In this document: piece by piece, positions 39,863 through 49,500 of the stretch | How the letters are laid out: each line of letters opens with the position of its first letter | Numbering within the stretch: the first letter of the stretch is position 1 | From: Pogonophryne albipinna | Taxonomy: Eukaryota; Chordata; Actinopteri; Perciformes; Artedidraconidae | Direction: 5' to 3' | Length of the DNA stretch: 64,000 nt | Assembly: GCA_028583405.1 (NCBI GenBank) | Contig: JAPTMU010000092.1 | Span: forward strand, 116,103-180,102 | Notes under the pieces: generated by a model | Seen by the model: only the letters and a program-made list of their open reading frames with translations | What the model was told of the DNA's origin: nothing | The model's database searches: none | Program-made: the position numbers and the translations under genes

Positions 39863-42085
39863 TACCACACGCACAGCTCCTAAAGCATCATCAGGCTGCA
39901 GCCGTTGTGTATTTTACTCCGAAAAAATATTTGTTTCTCCGAATCGAAGGGGAAAAATACAAAAGCATTGCACACAATTTAAACCAATCAATGTTGTGTA
40001 ATTAACAAGGATACTCTGGTGGTTTTTAGTCGATGAGTCGTGCAGATATCACTGTGACATCAATCCACAGTAAGGGGAATACTTACTTCCGGGTGTACAA
40101 TTCTCCGTTATCCAATGAGAATGGACGCTCACATTGCCTTTAAGGGCAGCCGACACAAACGAATGCCGTGCTTCCATGAGCGTCCATAGAAGCATATGGA
40201 CATCCCGGAAAGCTGAAAATGGACGCTAAGGCCCCCCCCCTTGCGTTGGAAATGGACGCTAAGGCCCCCCCCTTGCGTTGGAAATGGACGCTAAGGGCCC
40301 CCCCCTTGCGTTGGAAATGGACGCTAAGGGCCCCCCCCCCTTGCGTTGGAAATGGACGCTAAGGCCCCCCCCCCTTGCGTTGGAAATGGACGCTAAGGGC
40401 CCCCCCCTTGCGTTGGAAATGGACGCTAAGGGCCCCCCCCCCTTGCGTTGGAAATGGACGCTAAGGGCCCCCCCTTGCGTTGGAAATGGACGCTAAGGCC
40501 CCCCCCCCCCTTGCGTTGGAAATGGACGCTAAGGCCCCCCCCCCCTTGCGTTGGAAATGGACGCTAAGGCCCCCCCCCTTGCGTTGGAAATGGACGCTAA
40601 GGCCCCCCCCCCTTGCGTTGGAAATGGACGCTAAGGCCCCCCCCTTGCGTTGGAAATGGACGCTAAGGGCCCCCCCCCTTGCGTTGGAAATGGACGCTAA
40701 GGCCCCCCCCCCTTGCGTTGGAAATGGACGCTAAGGCCCCCCCCCCCTTGCGTTGGAAATGGACGCTAAGGCCCCCCCCCCCTTGCGTTGGAAATGGACG
40801 CTAAGGCCCCCCCCTTGCGTTGGAAATGGACGCTAAGGCCCCCCCCTTGCGTTGGAAATGGACGCTAAGGCCCCCCCCCCTTGCGTTGGAAATGGACGCT
40901 AAGGCCCCCCCCCCCTTGCGTTGGAAATGGACGCTAAGGCCCCCCCCTTGCGTTGGAAATGGACGCTAAGGCCCCCCCCCCTTGCGTTGGAAATGGACGC
41001 TAAGGCCCCCCCCTTGCGTTGGAAATGGACGCTAAGGGCCCCCCCCTTGCGTTGGAAATGGACGCTAAGGCCCCCCCCCCTTGCGTTGGAAATGGACGCT
41101 AAGGCCCCCCCCCCTTGCGTTGGAAATGGACGCTAAGGCCCCCCCCCCTTGCGTTGGAAAAAGCCGACACAGGGGACTTGACATAACGTCAACATAGGCC
41201 GACCTGGGAGTGAGGATGTGTTGCCTGAACCTATGTTAACAATTTAACCTCATTTACTATCACCTCCTTTCCTTCTTTGCTTGTGTTCTCTCACTACCTC
41301 CTTATTTCCTTGATTTACTCCTTCTTTCCTACCTTTCCTTCTCCCTTACCTCTTTCCTTCTCCCTGCAGTTTAATAGGTGATTTCGTTTTGAAGCTGTGG
41401 CGCCCTCTTGTGGTCACAACCTGCAGCTAAACACTGCCTTTCAGAAACGTCTGCAAAGATCTGATCATATAAGATTTCTAGAAGTAGGGAAAGAATAATA
41501 TTACAAAAGTAAGCAAGAACAACAAGAACTCCTGTATTGTGTATTTATTATGTATCTTTTCCTGATCTATCTGTCTGGAAATCTCATTTTAATAACCCTT
41601 ATTTTCTGTTTTAGGCCAGTTTGCCTCCAGAAACCCAACGAACAACGGTACGTTTCTAACAAGCTAACATTGATCCTCATGTTACGGTATTTAACAGGGA
41701 ACTACTGTAAGACAGAAAACATGAAACAAAGGGAAAAACATGTCATCAATATTTTTATTTATTTTTATTATTGTTGTTATAATGATTATTATTATAATTA
41801 TTAAAGTAATTAATGTTTTATTTCGTAGTTTAAATCCATTTGTTTATATGTTTTCTTCTAAATACATTTGTTTATTTCCCCGCTCCAGCAGGGGGAGGAG
41901 CTAGTGGAGAGCTCGTTGTCAAGGCGACGCACCCGTTCACGGGGCAACAGCCCGGCGACCTGAGCTTCGTCCCCGGCGACAGCATCACCGTGGTTACCAA
42001 GACCGAGTCGCAGTACGATTGGTGGGAGGGTCGTCATAGCGACGGGCGCGTAGGCATCTTTCCTGCCAACTTCGTGGCGTTCTGA
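28482..42085 (+). CDS. sh3yl1: sh3yl1, SH3 and SYLF domain protein (3 exons seen, 5' half missing)
   Basis: Exons at 28482-28626, 41615-41647 and 41889-42085. The first matches the end of the SYLF region (FYGREIRASAILNGD, then CYDLYHILDEYTDAY; human SH3YL1 has FYCQDIRAYDILFGD). The last encodes a complete C-terminal SH3 domain: KATHPFTGQQPGDLSFVPGD, the WW pair in YDWWEGR, and GIFPANFVAF before TGA. SH3YL1 binds phosphoinositides through SYLF and acts in dorsal ruffles and NADPH oxidase signalling. The exons encoding most of the SYLF domain should lie upstream, between 18.2 and 28.4 kb, but nothing there matches. Exon 28482-28626 ends in phase 0 while 41615 needs one leftover base, so at least one linker exon is unseen, or the 33-bp exon is wrong. 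Confidence 0.85.
28791..28915. repeat. 31-bp tandem repeat, 4 units
   Basis: The unit ACTTCTCTGTTTCAGTGTGT plus GTACTCTGTAT starts at 28791, 28822, 28853 and 28884. It lies in a sh3yl1 intron. Each unit has a TTTCAG followed by GTGTGT, which resembles a weak splice acceptor. Confidence 0.93.
29022..29079 (+). mobile_element. LTR-like fragment matching 35465-35521
   Basis: CTTCCCGCCCTTTCTTGTAT followed by ATAAGCTTTGCTATTT is nearly identical to the LTR segment at 35465-35521, including the TATATAAGC promoter box. It is probably a second, partial copy of the same retroviral LTR. Confidence 0.75.
29080..29669 (+). other. Sequence after the LTR fragment, family not recognised
   Basis: An open frame at 29275-29505 (NVNQWLLTYPDSQALLRLND) follows the LTR-like fragment and may be internal retroelement sequence, but I recognise no domain. 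The rest up to the LINE tail is AT-rich without features. Confidence 0.3.
30165..33288 (-). pseudogene. LINE ORF2, endonuclease and reverse transcriptase, broken
   Basis: Pieces in order: endonuclease (ISETWLNKDEV, then CGDFNIDLLNES), a less clear middle, RT fingers and palm (FRKNRSTALALMKITEEI, FIDLKKAFDTIDH, GVPQGSVLGP, LVLFADDTNLF), then FRFLG and the C-terminus from TLDENLTWKSHIAHVK. Stops and frameshifts separate them, for example near 31524 and 32540. At 30752-30923 an array of TTCTTAGG splits the protein exactly at the FLG motif. The region would have nicked DNA and primed reverse transcription when intact. Confidence 0.85.
30752..30923. repeat. 8-bp repeat (CCTAAGAA)n, about 21 units, inside LINE ORF2
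   Basis: Units of CCTAAGAA with occasional TCTAAGAA. The minus-strand unit TTCTTAGG is the codon sequence of the FLG motif in the RT. Because 8 is not a multiple of 3, the expansion shifts the frame. Confidence 0.95.
33353..34321 (-). CDS. LINE ORF1 protein, intact 322 codons
   Basis: An RNA-binding chaperone of the L1-ORF1p (transposase 22) type, which coats LINE RNA in the retrotransposition particle. After a basic N-terminus (residues 1-20) comes an acidic coiled-coil region (about 30-125, heptad-rich with KEEINDLREGFEELKIRADA), then the RRM-like region starting ERRNNLRIYSVPE (about 130-215) with AHRATG and RPRSILVRFQNYNVRQRVL, and a C-terminal domain (FFDEDFTTQVFKECAKYRQV). The frame is complete although ORF2 is dead. 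It starts at the first ATG of the element's open region. Confidence 0.85.
   Translation of the reverse strand: MSTRFSQKGKQKQAGRMNPPEANIPEEGGEGLSEILKEIREFRMETAGNFGVMKEEINDLREGFEELKIRADAAELRIAENEDREIGMTKILLHSLRMQKQLENKCEELEGRERRNNLRIYSVPEKCEGNNMTDFVENLIREKLDVSGEIPIERAHRATGHLTGHSDRPRSILVRFQNYNVRQRVLQAPWAKKDIRVKDCRIFFDEDFTTQVFKECAKYRQVRKQLQERNIKSRILFPAKRKLFEKNGKVRVFNNPQDAAQGLLEYGVNKESPAGEPDLESTLQASGWQTHRSRNRRTPGCELMSDVKTFIDSLDRHERAKE
34481..34900. other. No gene recognised
   Basis: AT-rich sequence between the LINE and the retroviral fragment, without visible repeats or exons. Confidence 0.4.
34925..35400 (+). pseudogene. Endogenous retrovirus pol fragment, RNase H region, decayed
   Basis: The frames show a retroviral RNase H: LYVDGSASRD with the first catalytic Asp, then LTEACTFAEGKTVTIYTHA, where the usual second Asp of the TD pair is His. 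Further downstream, in shifted frames, come NADSKAA-type remnants of the end of RNase H. It is a gamma/epsilon-like fish retrovirus by pattern, interrupted by frameshifts and lacking RT, integrase and env. The next recognisable sequence is LTR (35465), so everything between RNase H and the LTR has been deleted. Inactive. Confidence 0.75.
35465..38700 (+). mobile_element. Retroviral LTR swollen by an internal 49-bp array
   Basis: The left part (35465-35528) has a TATATAAGC promoter box and matches the fragment at 29022-29079. The right part (38620-38700) continues CAGAAAGACAACTCTGTTTG and GACTTGTGTATCTCCACC. Between them the sequence CTGTGAGACCTGTG ... AAATAAC is present 63 times instead of once. 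LTR boundaries were not fixed. Confidence 0.6.
35529..38619. repeat. 49-bp satellite, 63 near-identical units
   Basis: The unit runs TATCCTCTACTCTGTGAGAC to AAAGAAATAAC and is 49 bp. It contains the perfect 16-bp palindrome CTTTGAAGCTTCAAAG with a HindIII site. Length is 3,091 bp, or 63 units plus four single-base insertions (near 35823, 35873, 38104, 38130). Only a few substitutions occur (G to T near 37826 and 38464, A to G near 38473 and 38522). Such uniformity implies recent amplification. Confidence 0.97.
38705..39236. repeat. 20-bp purine minisatellite
   Basis: The unit AGGGGAACCGAGGAGAGAGG repeats every 20 bp, with AGC/AAC variants and some units losing parts. Almost every base on this strand is a purine, so triplex formation is possible. 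Open frames on both strands are artefacts. Confidence 0.95.
39414..39467. repeat. (CA)n(CT)n microsatellite
   Basis: A CA tract followed by CTCTCT, then a C-run at 39493-39503 shortly after. Confidence 0.95.
39620..39871. repeat. Interrupted (CA)n array with regular CTGTAC breaks
   Basis: CA tracts of 18-40 bp are separated by CTGTAC, giving a higher-order repeat of variable period with nine tracts. The breaks are identical except one (CAGTAC), so the units spread by duplication. Confidence 0.95.
40221..41157. repeat. C-tract minisatellite, 28 units of about 31-36 bp
   Basis: Each unit is GGAAATGGACGCTAAGG, then a run of about 7-13 C, then TTGCGTT. I counted 28 copies of GACGCTAAGG. Period varies only through the C run. 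The minus strand therefore has 28 evenly spaced G-runs. The seed motif TGGACGCT also appears just upstream at 40125 in unique sequence. Confidence 0.96.
41158..41614 (+). other. sh3yl1 intron, no other feature
   Basis: Pyrimidine-rich stretches (CTTCTTTCCTACC) and AT-rich sequence; no repeat family recognised. Confidence 0.5.
41615..41647 (+). CDS. sh3yl1: sh3yl1 small linker exon (tentative)
   Basis: A 33-bp stretch between acceptor TTTTCTGTTTTAG and donor GTACGT. In the phase needed by the SH3 exon it reads QFASRNPTNN and joins as a split Ala codon. No family motif supports it. Confidence 0.4.
41889..42085 (+). CDS. sh3yl1: sh3yl1 last coding exon, SH3 domain
   Basis: It follows CTCCAGCAG, a NAGNAG tandem acceptor; both choices keep the SH3 frame and differ by one residue. 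It encodes ASGELVVKATHPFTG through WWEGRHSDGRVGIFPANFV and stops at 42083-42085. Confidence 0.93.
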
Positions 42086-42221
42086 GTCTACGGCGAGCCG
42101 GAGGGACAAACTTCAGAGCGGTTAGATTAAAGATTAGAGAAGAAATAACAACACATCTGCAAATATTTAAATATAAACACTAAACATGTTGGTTTTCAGG
42201 TAAAAGTATTAAAATAATTAT

Positions 42222-42227
42222 AATAAA
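42222..42227 (+). terminator. sh3yl1: Candidate poly(A) signal of sh3yl1
   Basis: AATAAA lies 137 bp after the sh3yl1 stop codon. It is the first such hexamer in the 3' UTR and is followed by GT-containing sequence. Confidence 0.5.
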
Positions 42228-42566
42228 TGTAATATTGACAGAAACTATCCTGGATGGTGAGAGAGTCAGCATTTTATTTTAATAACATTTATTTCAGGAT
42301 TAACGCGTTTTAATCCAATTTAAAGAAAATGTCGTCAGTCTTTTTAATTATACTTCCAAAATCTCGCTTTCGCTAGTTTCGCATCTTTGATTATTTGTAT
42401 TTATTAATACTTCCATCTCATTTAGCAGCTTTTATCGGTTAGACAATAATATCTAGAATGATTTAATTGAATGAGATTAATAATTTAAAAATGAATAATG
42501 TGGATGTTAAAGGCTGCAGTTCTTGTGTTGTCCTGCAGAGGGCAGCAGCTGCTTCTTTCTGCTCCA

Positions 42567-42617
42567 GTGTTCCACAGTGATGTCACTATGTTCCGGGAGT
42601 AAACAAAGGAGTCCAAT
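42567..42617. repeat. Direct repeat copy 1 of a 51-bp fish motif
   Basis: GTGATGTCACTATGTTCCGG followed by AAACAAAGGAGTCCAAT. It recurs at 43422-43472 with about four differences, 855 bp away. The motif is familiar from other fish intergenic DNA and may mark a transposon family. Confidence 0.8.
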
Positions 42618-42830
42618 GGAGGCATTTAAAAAACACATAATAATAAACACACTTGTATTTTAATCAAGTAGGAAAAATACATTTAATTTTATAAAATGTT
42701 TATTTTCAAAACATCAAAAATACATTTTGTGCATCAGATTTTGGTCTCAAAATAAAAATTAAACCTAAAAACACAAAACATTCAAACATGAAAAATACTA
42801 AAGATTCAAGTTATAACAAATCAGTGCTCA

Positions 42831-42834
<4 letters not shown>

Positions 42835-42881
<47 letters not shown>
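42835..42881. repeat. (GT)n microsatellite
   Basis: About 47 bp of GT. It is followed by TTTCTCTGCAGGGAGCG, which resembles a splice acceptor, but no exon was confirmed behind it. Confidence 0.97.
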
Positions 42882-42885
<4 letters not shown>

Positions 42886-43088
42886 ATGAGTGTAGTGTGT
42901 GTGTCTCCTTTCTCTGCAGGGAGCGTCTCTGGTTTCCTGCATTGGCTGCTTACCAGCTTCCTGAAAAGACACACACACATCCAGTTAAAGACCACTATGA
43001 TTTAGTGTGCAGCTGTTAATGTGTGTGTGCAATAATGGTTGATTTGGTGCAAAGAGTTTGTCAGGTTCAAGTTCAACAGCTGGACAGA

Positions 43089-43260
<172 letters not shown>

Positions 43261-43421
43261 ACGCGCGTACGTGCGTGATGGTTTTCTAACCATTTTTTTC
43301 TTGTTTTGTCATTTTAAAGATGACCTTTCCTCTACTGGGACATGTCTCCATGCTGTACTGTTAGAACAGCTCTTAGCCTAACACGTACAATGTGTTGCAG
43401 CGCTAGCCAATAGGAGCGTGA

Positions 43422-43472
43422 GTGTTCCGTAGTGATGTCACTATGTATCGGAAGTAAACAAAGGAGTCCAAT
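43422..43472. repeat. Direct repeat copy 2 of the 51-bp motif
   Basis: Partner of 42567-42617, same orientation. It lies just left of the GATAGT satellite. Confidence 0.8.
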
Positions 43473-43579
43473 ATAATATTTTCAAATGTTTGCAGTAGTT
43501 GTTTTTGTTTTGAGAGTCTTTGTGATTGTTTTGTCTCTTTTAGCAGTAGTTTGGTCCCTTAGTCGTTTTGCATCTATTT

Positions 43580-46500
43580 CTGATAGTCTATCATGTGATA
43601 GTGATAGTGATAGTGATAGTGATAGTCTATCATGTGATAGTGATAGTGATAGTTTATTATGTGATAGTGATAGTCTATCATGTGATAGTGATAGTGATAG
43701 TGATAGTCTATCATGTGATAGTGATAGTGATAGTCTATCATGTGATAGTGATAGTGATAGTGATAGTGATAGTCTATCATGTGATAGTGATAGTTTATCA
43801 TGTGATAGTGATAGTGATAGTTTATCATGTGATAGTGATAGTGATAGTTTATTATGTGATAGTGATAGTCTATCATGTGATAGTGATAGTGATAGTGATA
43901 GTCTATCATGTGATAGTGATAGTGATAGTGATAGTGATAGTCTATCATGTGATAGTGATAGTTTATCATGTGATAGTGATAGTGATAGTTTATCATGTGA
44001 TAGTGATAGTCTATCATGTGATAGTGATAGTCTGTCATGTGATAGTGATAGTGATAGTTTATTATGTGATAGTGATAGTGATAGTCTATCATGTGATAGT
44101 GATAGTGATAGTGATAGTGATAGTCTATCATGTGATAGTGATAGTTTATCATGTGATAGTGATAGTGATAGTTTATCATGTGATAGTGATAGTGATAGTC
44201 TATCATGTGATAGTGATAGTTTATCATGTGATAGTGATAGTGATAGTTTATCATGTGATAGTGATAGTGATAGTCTATCATGTGATAGTGATAGTCTATC
44301 ATGTGATAGTGATAGTGATAGTGATAGTTTATCATGTGATAGTGATAGTGATAGTTTATCATGTGATAGTGATAGTGATAGTCTATCATGTGATAGTGAT
44401 AGTTTATCATGTGATAGTGATAGTGATAGTTTATCATGTGATAGTGATAGTGATAGTGATAGTCTATCATGTGATAGTGATAGTGATAGTTTATCATGTG
44501 ATAGTGATAGTGATAGTCTATCATGTGATAGTGATAGTGATAGTGATAGTTTATCATGTGATAGTGATAGTTTATCATGTGATAGTGATAGTGATAGTTT
44601 ATCATGTGATAGTGATAGTGATAGTGATAGTTTATCATGTGATAGTGATAGTGATAGTTTATCATGTGATAGTGATAGTGATAGTCTATCATGTGATAGT
44701 GATAGTCTATCATGTGATAGTGATAGTGATAGTTTATCATGTGATAGTGATAGTGATAGTGATAGTTTATCATGTGATAGTGATAGTGATAGTTTATCAT
44801 GTGATAGTGATAGTGATAGTCTATCATGTGATAGTGATAGTCTATCATGTGATAGTGATAGTTTATCATGTGATAGTGATAGTGATAGTTTATCATGTGA
44901 TAGTGATAGTGATAGTGATAGTTTATCATGTGATAGTGATAGTGATAGTTTATCATGTGATAGTGATAGTGATAGTCTATCATGTGATAGTGATAGTCTA
45001 TCATGTGATAGTGATAGTGATAGTGATAGTTTATCATGTGATAGTGATAGTGATAGTTTATCATGTGATAGTGATAGTGATAGTCTATCATGTGATAGTG
45101 ATAGTTTATCATGTGATAGTGATAGTGATAGTTTATCATGTGATAGTGATAGTGGTAGTCTGTCATGTGATAGTGATAGTGATAGTGATAGTCTATCATG
45201 TGATAGTGATAGTTTATCATGTGATAGTGATAGTGATAGTCTATCATGTGATAGTGATAGTGATAGTGGTAGTCTGTCATGTGATAGTGATAGTGATAGT
45301 GGTAGTGATAGTGATAGTTTATCATGTGATAGTGATAGTGATAGTGATAGTTTATCATGTGATAGTGATAGTGATAGTGATAGTTTATCATGTGATAGTG
45401 ATAGTGATAGTTTATCATGTGATAGTGATAGTGATAGTCTATCATGTGATAGTGATAGTCTATCATGTGATAGTGATAGTGATAGTGATAGTTTATCATG
45501 TGATAGTGATAGTGATAGTTTATCATGTGATAGTGATAGTGATAGTCTATCATGTGATAGTGATAGTTTATCATGTGATAGTGATAGTGATAGTTTATCA
45601 TGTGATAGTGATAGTGGTAGTCTGTCATGTGATAGTGATAGTGATAGTGATAGTCTATCATGTGATAGTGATAGTTTATCATGTGATAGTGATAGTGATA
45701 GTCTATCATGTGATAGTGATAGTGATAGTGGTAGTCTGTCATGTGATAGTGATAGTGATAGTGGTAGTGATAGTGATAGTTTATCATGTGATAGTGATAG
45801 TGATAGTGATAGTTTATCATGTGATAGTGATAGTGATAGTGATAGTTTATCATGTGATAGTGATAGTGATAGTTTATCATGTGATAGTGATAGTCTATCA
45901 TGTGATAGTGATAGTTTATCATGTGATAGTGATAGTGATAGTCTATCATGTGATAGTGATAGTGGTAGTCTGTCATGTGATAGTGATAGTTTATCATGTG
46001 ATAGTGATAGTGATAGTCTATCATGTGATAGTGATAGTGATAGTGATAGTTTATCATGTGATAGTGATAGTGATAGTCTATCATGTGATAGTGATAGTGA
46101 TAGTCTATCATGTGATAGTGATAGTGATAGTTTATCATGTGATAGTGATAGTGATAGTCTATCATGTGATAGTGATAGTGATAGTGATAGTCTATCATGT
46201 GATAGTGATAGTGATAGTGATAGTGGTAGTCTGTCATGTGATAGTGATAGTGATAGTCTATCATGTGATAGTGATAGTGATAGTGATAGTGGTAGTCTGT
46301 CATGTGATAGTGATAGTCTGTCATGTGATAGTGATAGTGATAGTCTATCATGTGATAGTGATAGTGATAGTGATAGTGATAGTCTATCATGTGATAGTGA
46401 TAGTGATAGTGGTAGTCTGTCATGTGATAGTGATAGTGATAGTCTATCATGTGATAGTGATAGTGATAGTGATAGTGGTAGTCTGTCATGTGATAGTGAT

Positions 46501-49500
46501 AGTCTGTCATGTGATAGTGATAGTGATAGTCTATCATGTGATAGTGATAGTGATAGTTTATTATGTGATAGTGATAGTCTATCATGTGATAGTGATAGTG
46601 ATAGTGATAGTGATAGTCTATCATGTGATAGTGATAGTTTATCATGTGATAGTGATAGTGATAGTTTATCATGTGATAGTGATAGTGATAGTTTATCATG
46701 TGATAGTGATAGTGATAGTCTATCATGTGATAGTGATAGTGATAGTGATAGTGATAGTCTATCATGTGATAGTGATAGTTTATCATGTGATAGTGATAGT
46801 GATAGTGATAGTGATAGTCTATCATGTGATAGTGATAGTCTATCATGTGATAGTGATAGTGATAGTTTATCATGTGATAGTGATAGTCTATCATGTGATA
46901 GTGATAGTCTATCATGTGATAGTGATAGTTTATCATGTGATAGTGATAGTGATAGTCTATCATGTGATAGTGATAGTGATAGTGGTAGTCTGTCATGTGA
47001 TAGTGATAGTGATAGTGGTAGTGATAGTGATAGTTTATCATGTGATAGTGATAGTGATAGTGATAGTTTATCATGTGATAGTGATAGTGATAGTGATAGT
47101 TTATCATGTGATAGTGATAGTGATAGTTTATCATGTGATAGTGATAGTGATAGTGATAGTCTATCATGTGATAGTGATAGTTTATCATGTGATAGTGATA
47201 GTGATAGTCTATCATGTGATAGTGATAGTGGTAGTCTGTCATGTGATAGTGATAGTGATAGTTTATCATGTGATAGTGATAGTGATAGTCTATCATGTGA
47301 TAGTGATAGTGATAGTGATAGTTTATCATGTGATAGTGATAGTGATAGTCTATCATGTGATAGTGATAGTGATAGTCTATCATGTGATAGTGATAGTGAT
47401 AGTTTATCATGTGATAGTGATAGTGATAGTCTATCATGTGATAGTGATAGTGATAGTGATAGTCTATCATGTGATAGTGATAGTGATAGTGATAGTGGTA
47501 GTCTGTCATGTGATAGTGATAGTGATAGTCTATCATGTGATAGTGATAGTGATAGTGGTAGTCTGTCATGTGATAGTGATAGTCTGTCATGTGATAGTGA
47601 TAGTGATAGTCTATCATGTGATAGTGATAGTGATAGTGATAGTGATAGTCTATCATGTGATAGTGATAGTGATAGTGATAGTGGTAGTCTGTCATGTGAT
47701 AGTGATAGTGATAGTCTATCATGTGATAGTGATAGTGATAGTGATAGTGGTAGTCTGTCATGTGATAGTGATAGTCTGTCATGTGATAGTGATAGTGATA
47801 GTCTATCATGTGATAGTGATAGTGATAGTTTATTATGTGATAGTGATAGTCTATCATGTGATAGTGATAGTGATAGTGATAGTGATAGTCTATCATGTGA
47901 TAGTGATAGTTTATCATGTGATAGTGATAGTGATAGTTTATCATGTGATAGTGATAGTGATAGTTTATCATGTGATAGTGATAGTGATAGTCTATCATGT
48001 GATAGTGATAGTGATAGTGATAGTGATAGTCTATCATGTGATAGTGATAGTTTATCATGTGATAGTGATAGTGATAGTTTATCATGTGATAGTGATAGTG
48101 ATAGTCTATCATGTGATAGTGATAGTTTATCATGTGATAGTGATAGTGATAGTTTATCATGTGATAGTGATAGTGATAGTTTATCATGTGATAGTGATAG
48201 TGATAGTGATAGTTTATCATGTGATAGTGATAGTGATAGTTTATCATGTGATAGTGATAGTGATAGTGATAGTGATAGTCTATCATGTGATAGTGATAGT
48301 GATAGTTTATTATGTGATAGTGATAGTCTATCATGTGATAGTGATAGTGATAGTCTATCATGTGATAGTGATAGTGATAGTCTATCATGTGATAGTGATA
48401 GTGATAGTGATAGTGATAGTCTATCATGTGATAGTGATAGTTTATCATGTGATAGTGATAGTGATAGTTTATCAGGTGATAGTGATAGTGATAGTTTATT
48501 ATGTGATAGTGATAGTCTATCATGTGATAGTGATAGTCTGTCATGTGATAGTGATAGTGATAGTGATAGTTTATCATGTGATAGTGATAGTGATAGTTTA
48601 TTATGTGATAGTGATAGTGATAGTCTATCATGTGATAGTGATAGTGATAGTGATAGTCTATCATGTGATCGTGATAGTTTATCATGTGATAGTGATAGTG
48701 ATAGTTTATCATGTGATAGTGATAGTGATAGTCTATCATGTGATAGTGATAGTTTATCATGTGATAGTGATAGTGATAGTTTATCATGTGATAGTGATAG
48801 TGATAGTCTATCATGTGATAGTGATAGTTTATCATGTGATAGTGATAGTTTATCATGTGATAGTGATAGTGATAGTGATAGTCTATCATGTGATAGTGAT
48901 AGTTTATCATGTGATAGTGATAGTGATAGTCTATCATGTGATAGTGATAGTGATAGTGGTAGTCTGTCATGTGATAGTGATTGTGATAGTGGTAGTGATA
49001 GTGATAGTTTATCATGTGATAGTGATAGTGATAGTGATAGTGATAGTTTATCATGTGATAGTGATAGTGATAGTGATAGTTTATCATGTGATAGTGATAG
49101 TGATAGTTTATCATGTGATAGTGATAGTGATAGTCTATCATGTGATAGTGATAGTTTATCATGTGATAGTGATAGTGATAGTCTATCATGTGATAGTGAT
49201 AGTGGTAGTCTGTCATGTGATAGTGATAGTGATAGTTTATCATGTGATAGTGATAGTGATAGTCTATCATGTGATAGTGATAGTGATAGTGATAGTTTAT
49301 CATGTGATAGTGATAGTGATAGTCTATCATGTGATAGTGATAGTGATAGTCTATCATGTGATAGTGATAGTGATAGTTTATCATGTGATAGTGATAGTGA
49401 TAGTCTATCATGTGATAGTGATAGTGATAGTGATAGTCTATCATGTGATAGTGATAGTGATAGTGATAGTGATAGTGATAGTCTATCATGTGATAGTGAT

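Noticed and set aside
42921..43019. Exon after TTTCTCTGCAG near 42920
   Set aside because: The frame (ERLWFPALAAYQLPEK) matches nothing I know and lies after the sh3yl1 stop and poly(A) signal.
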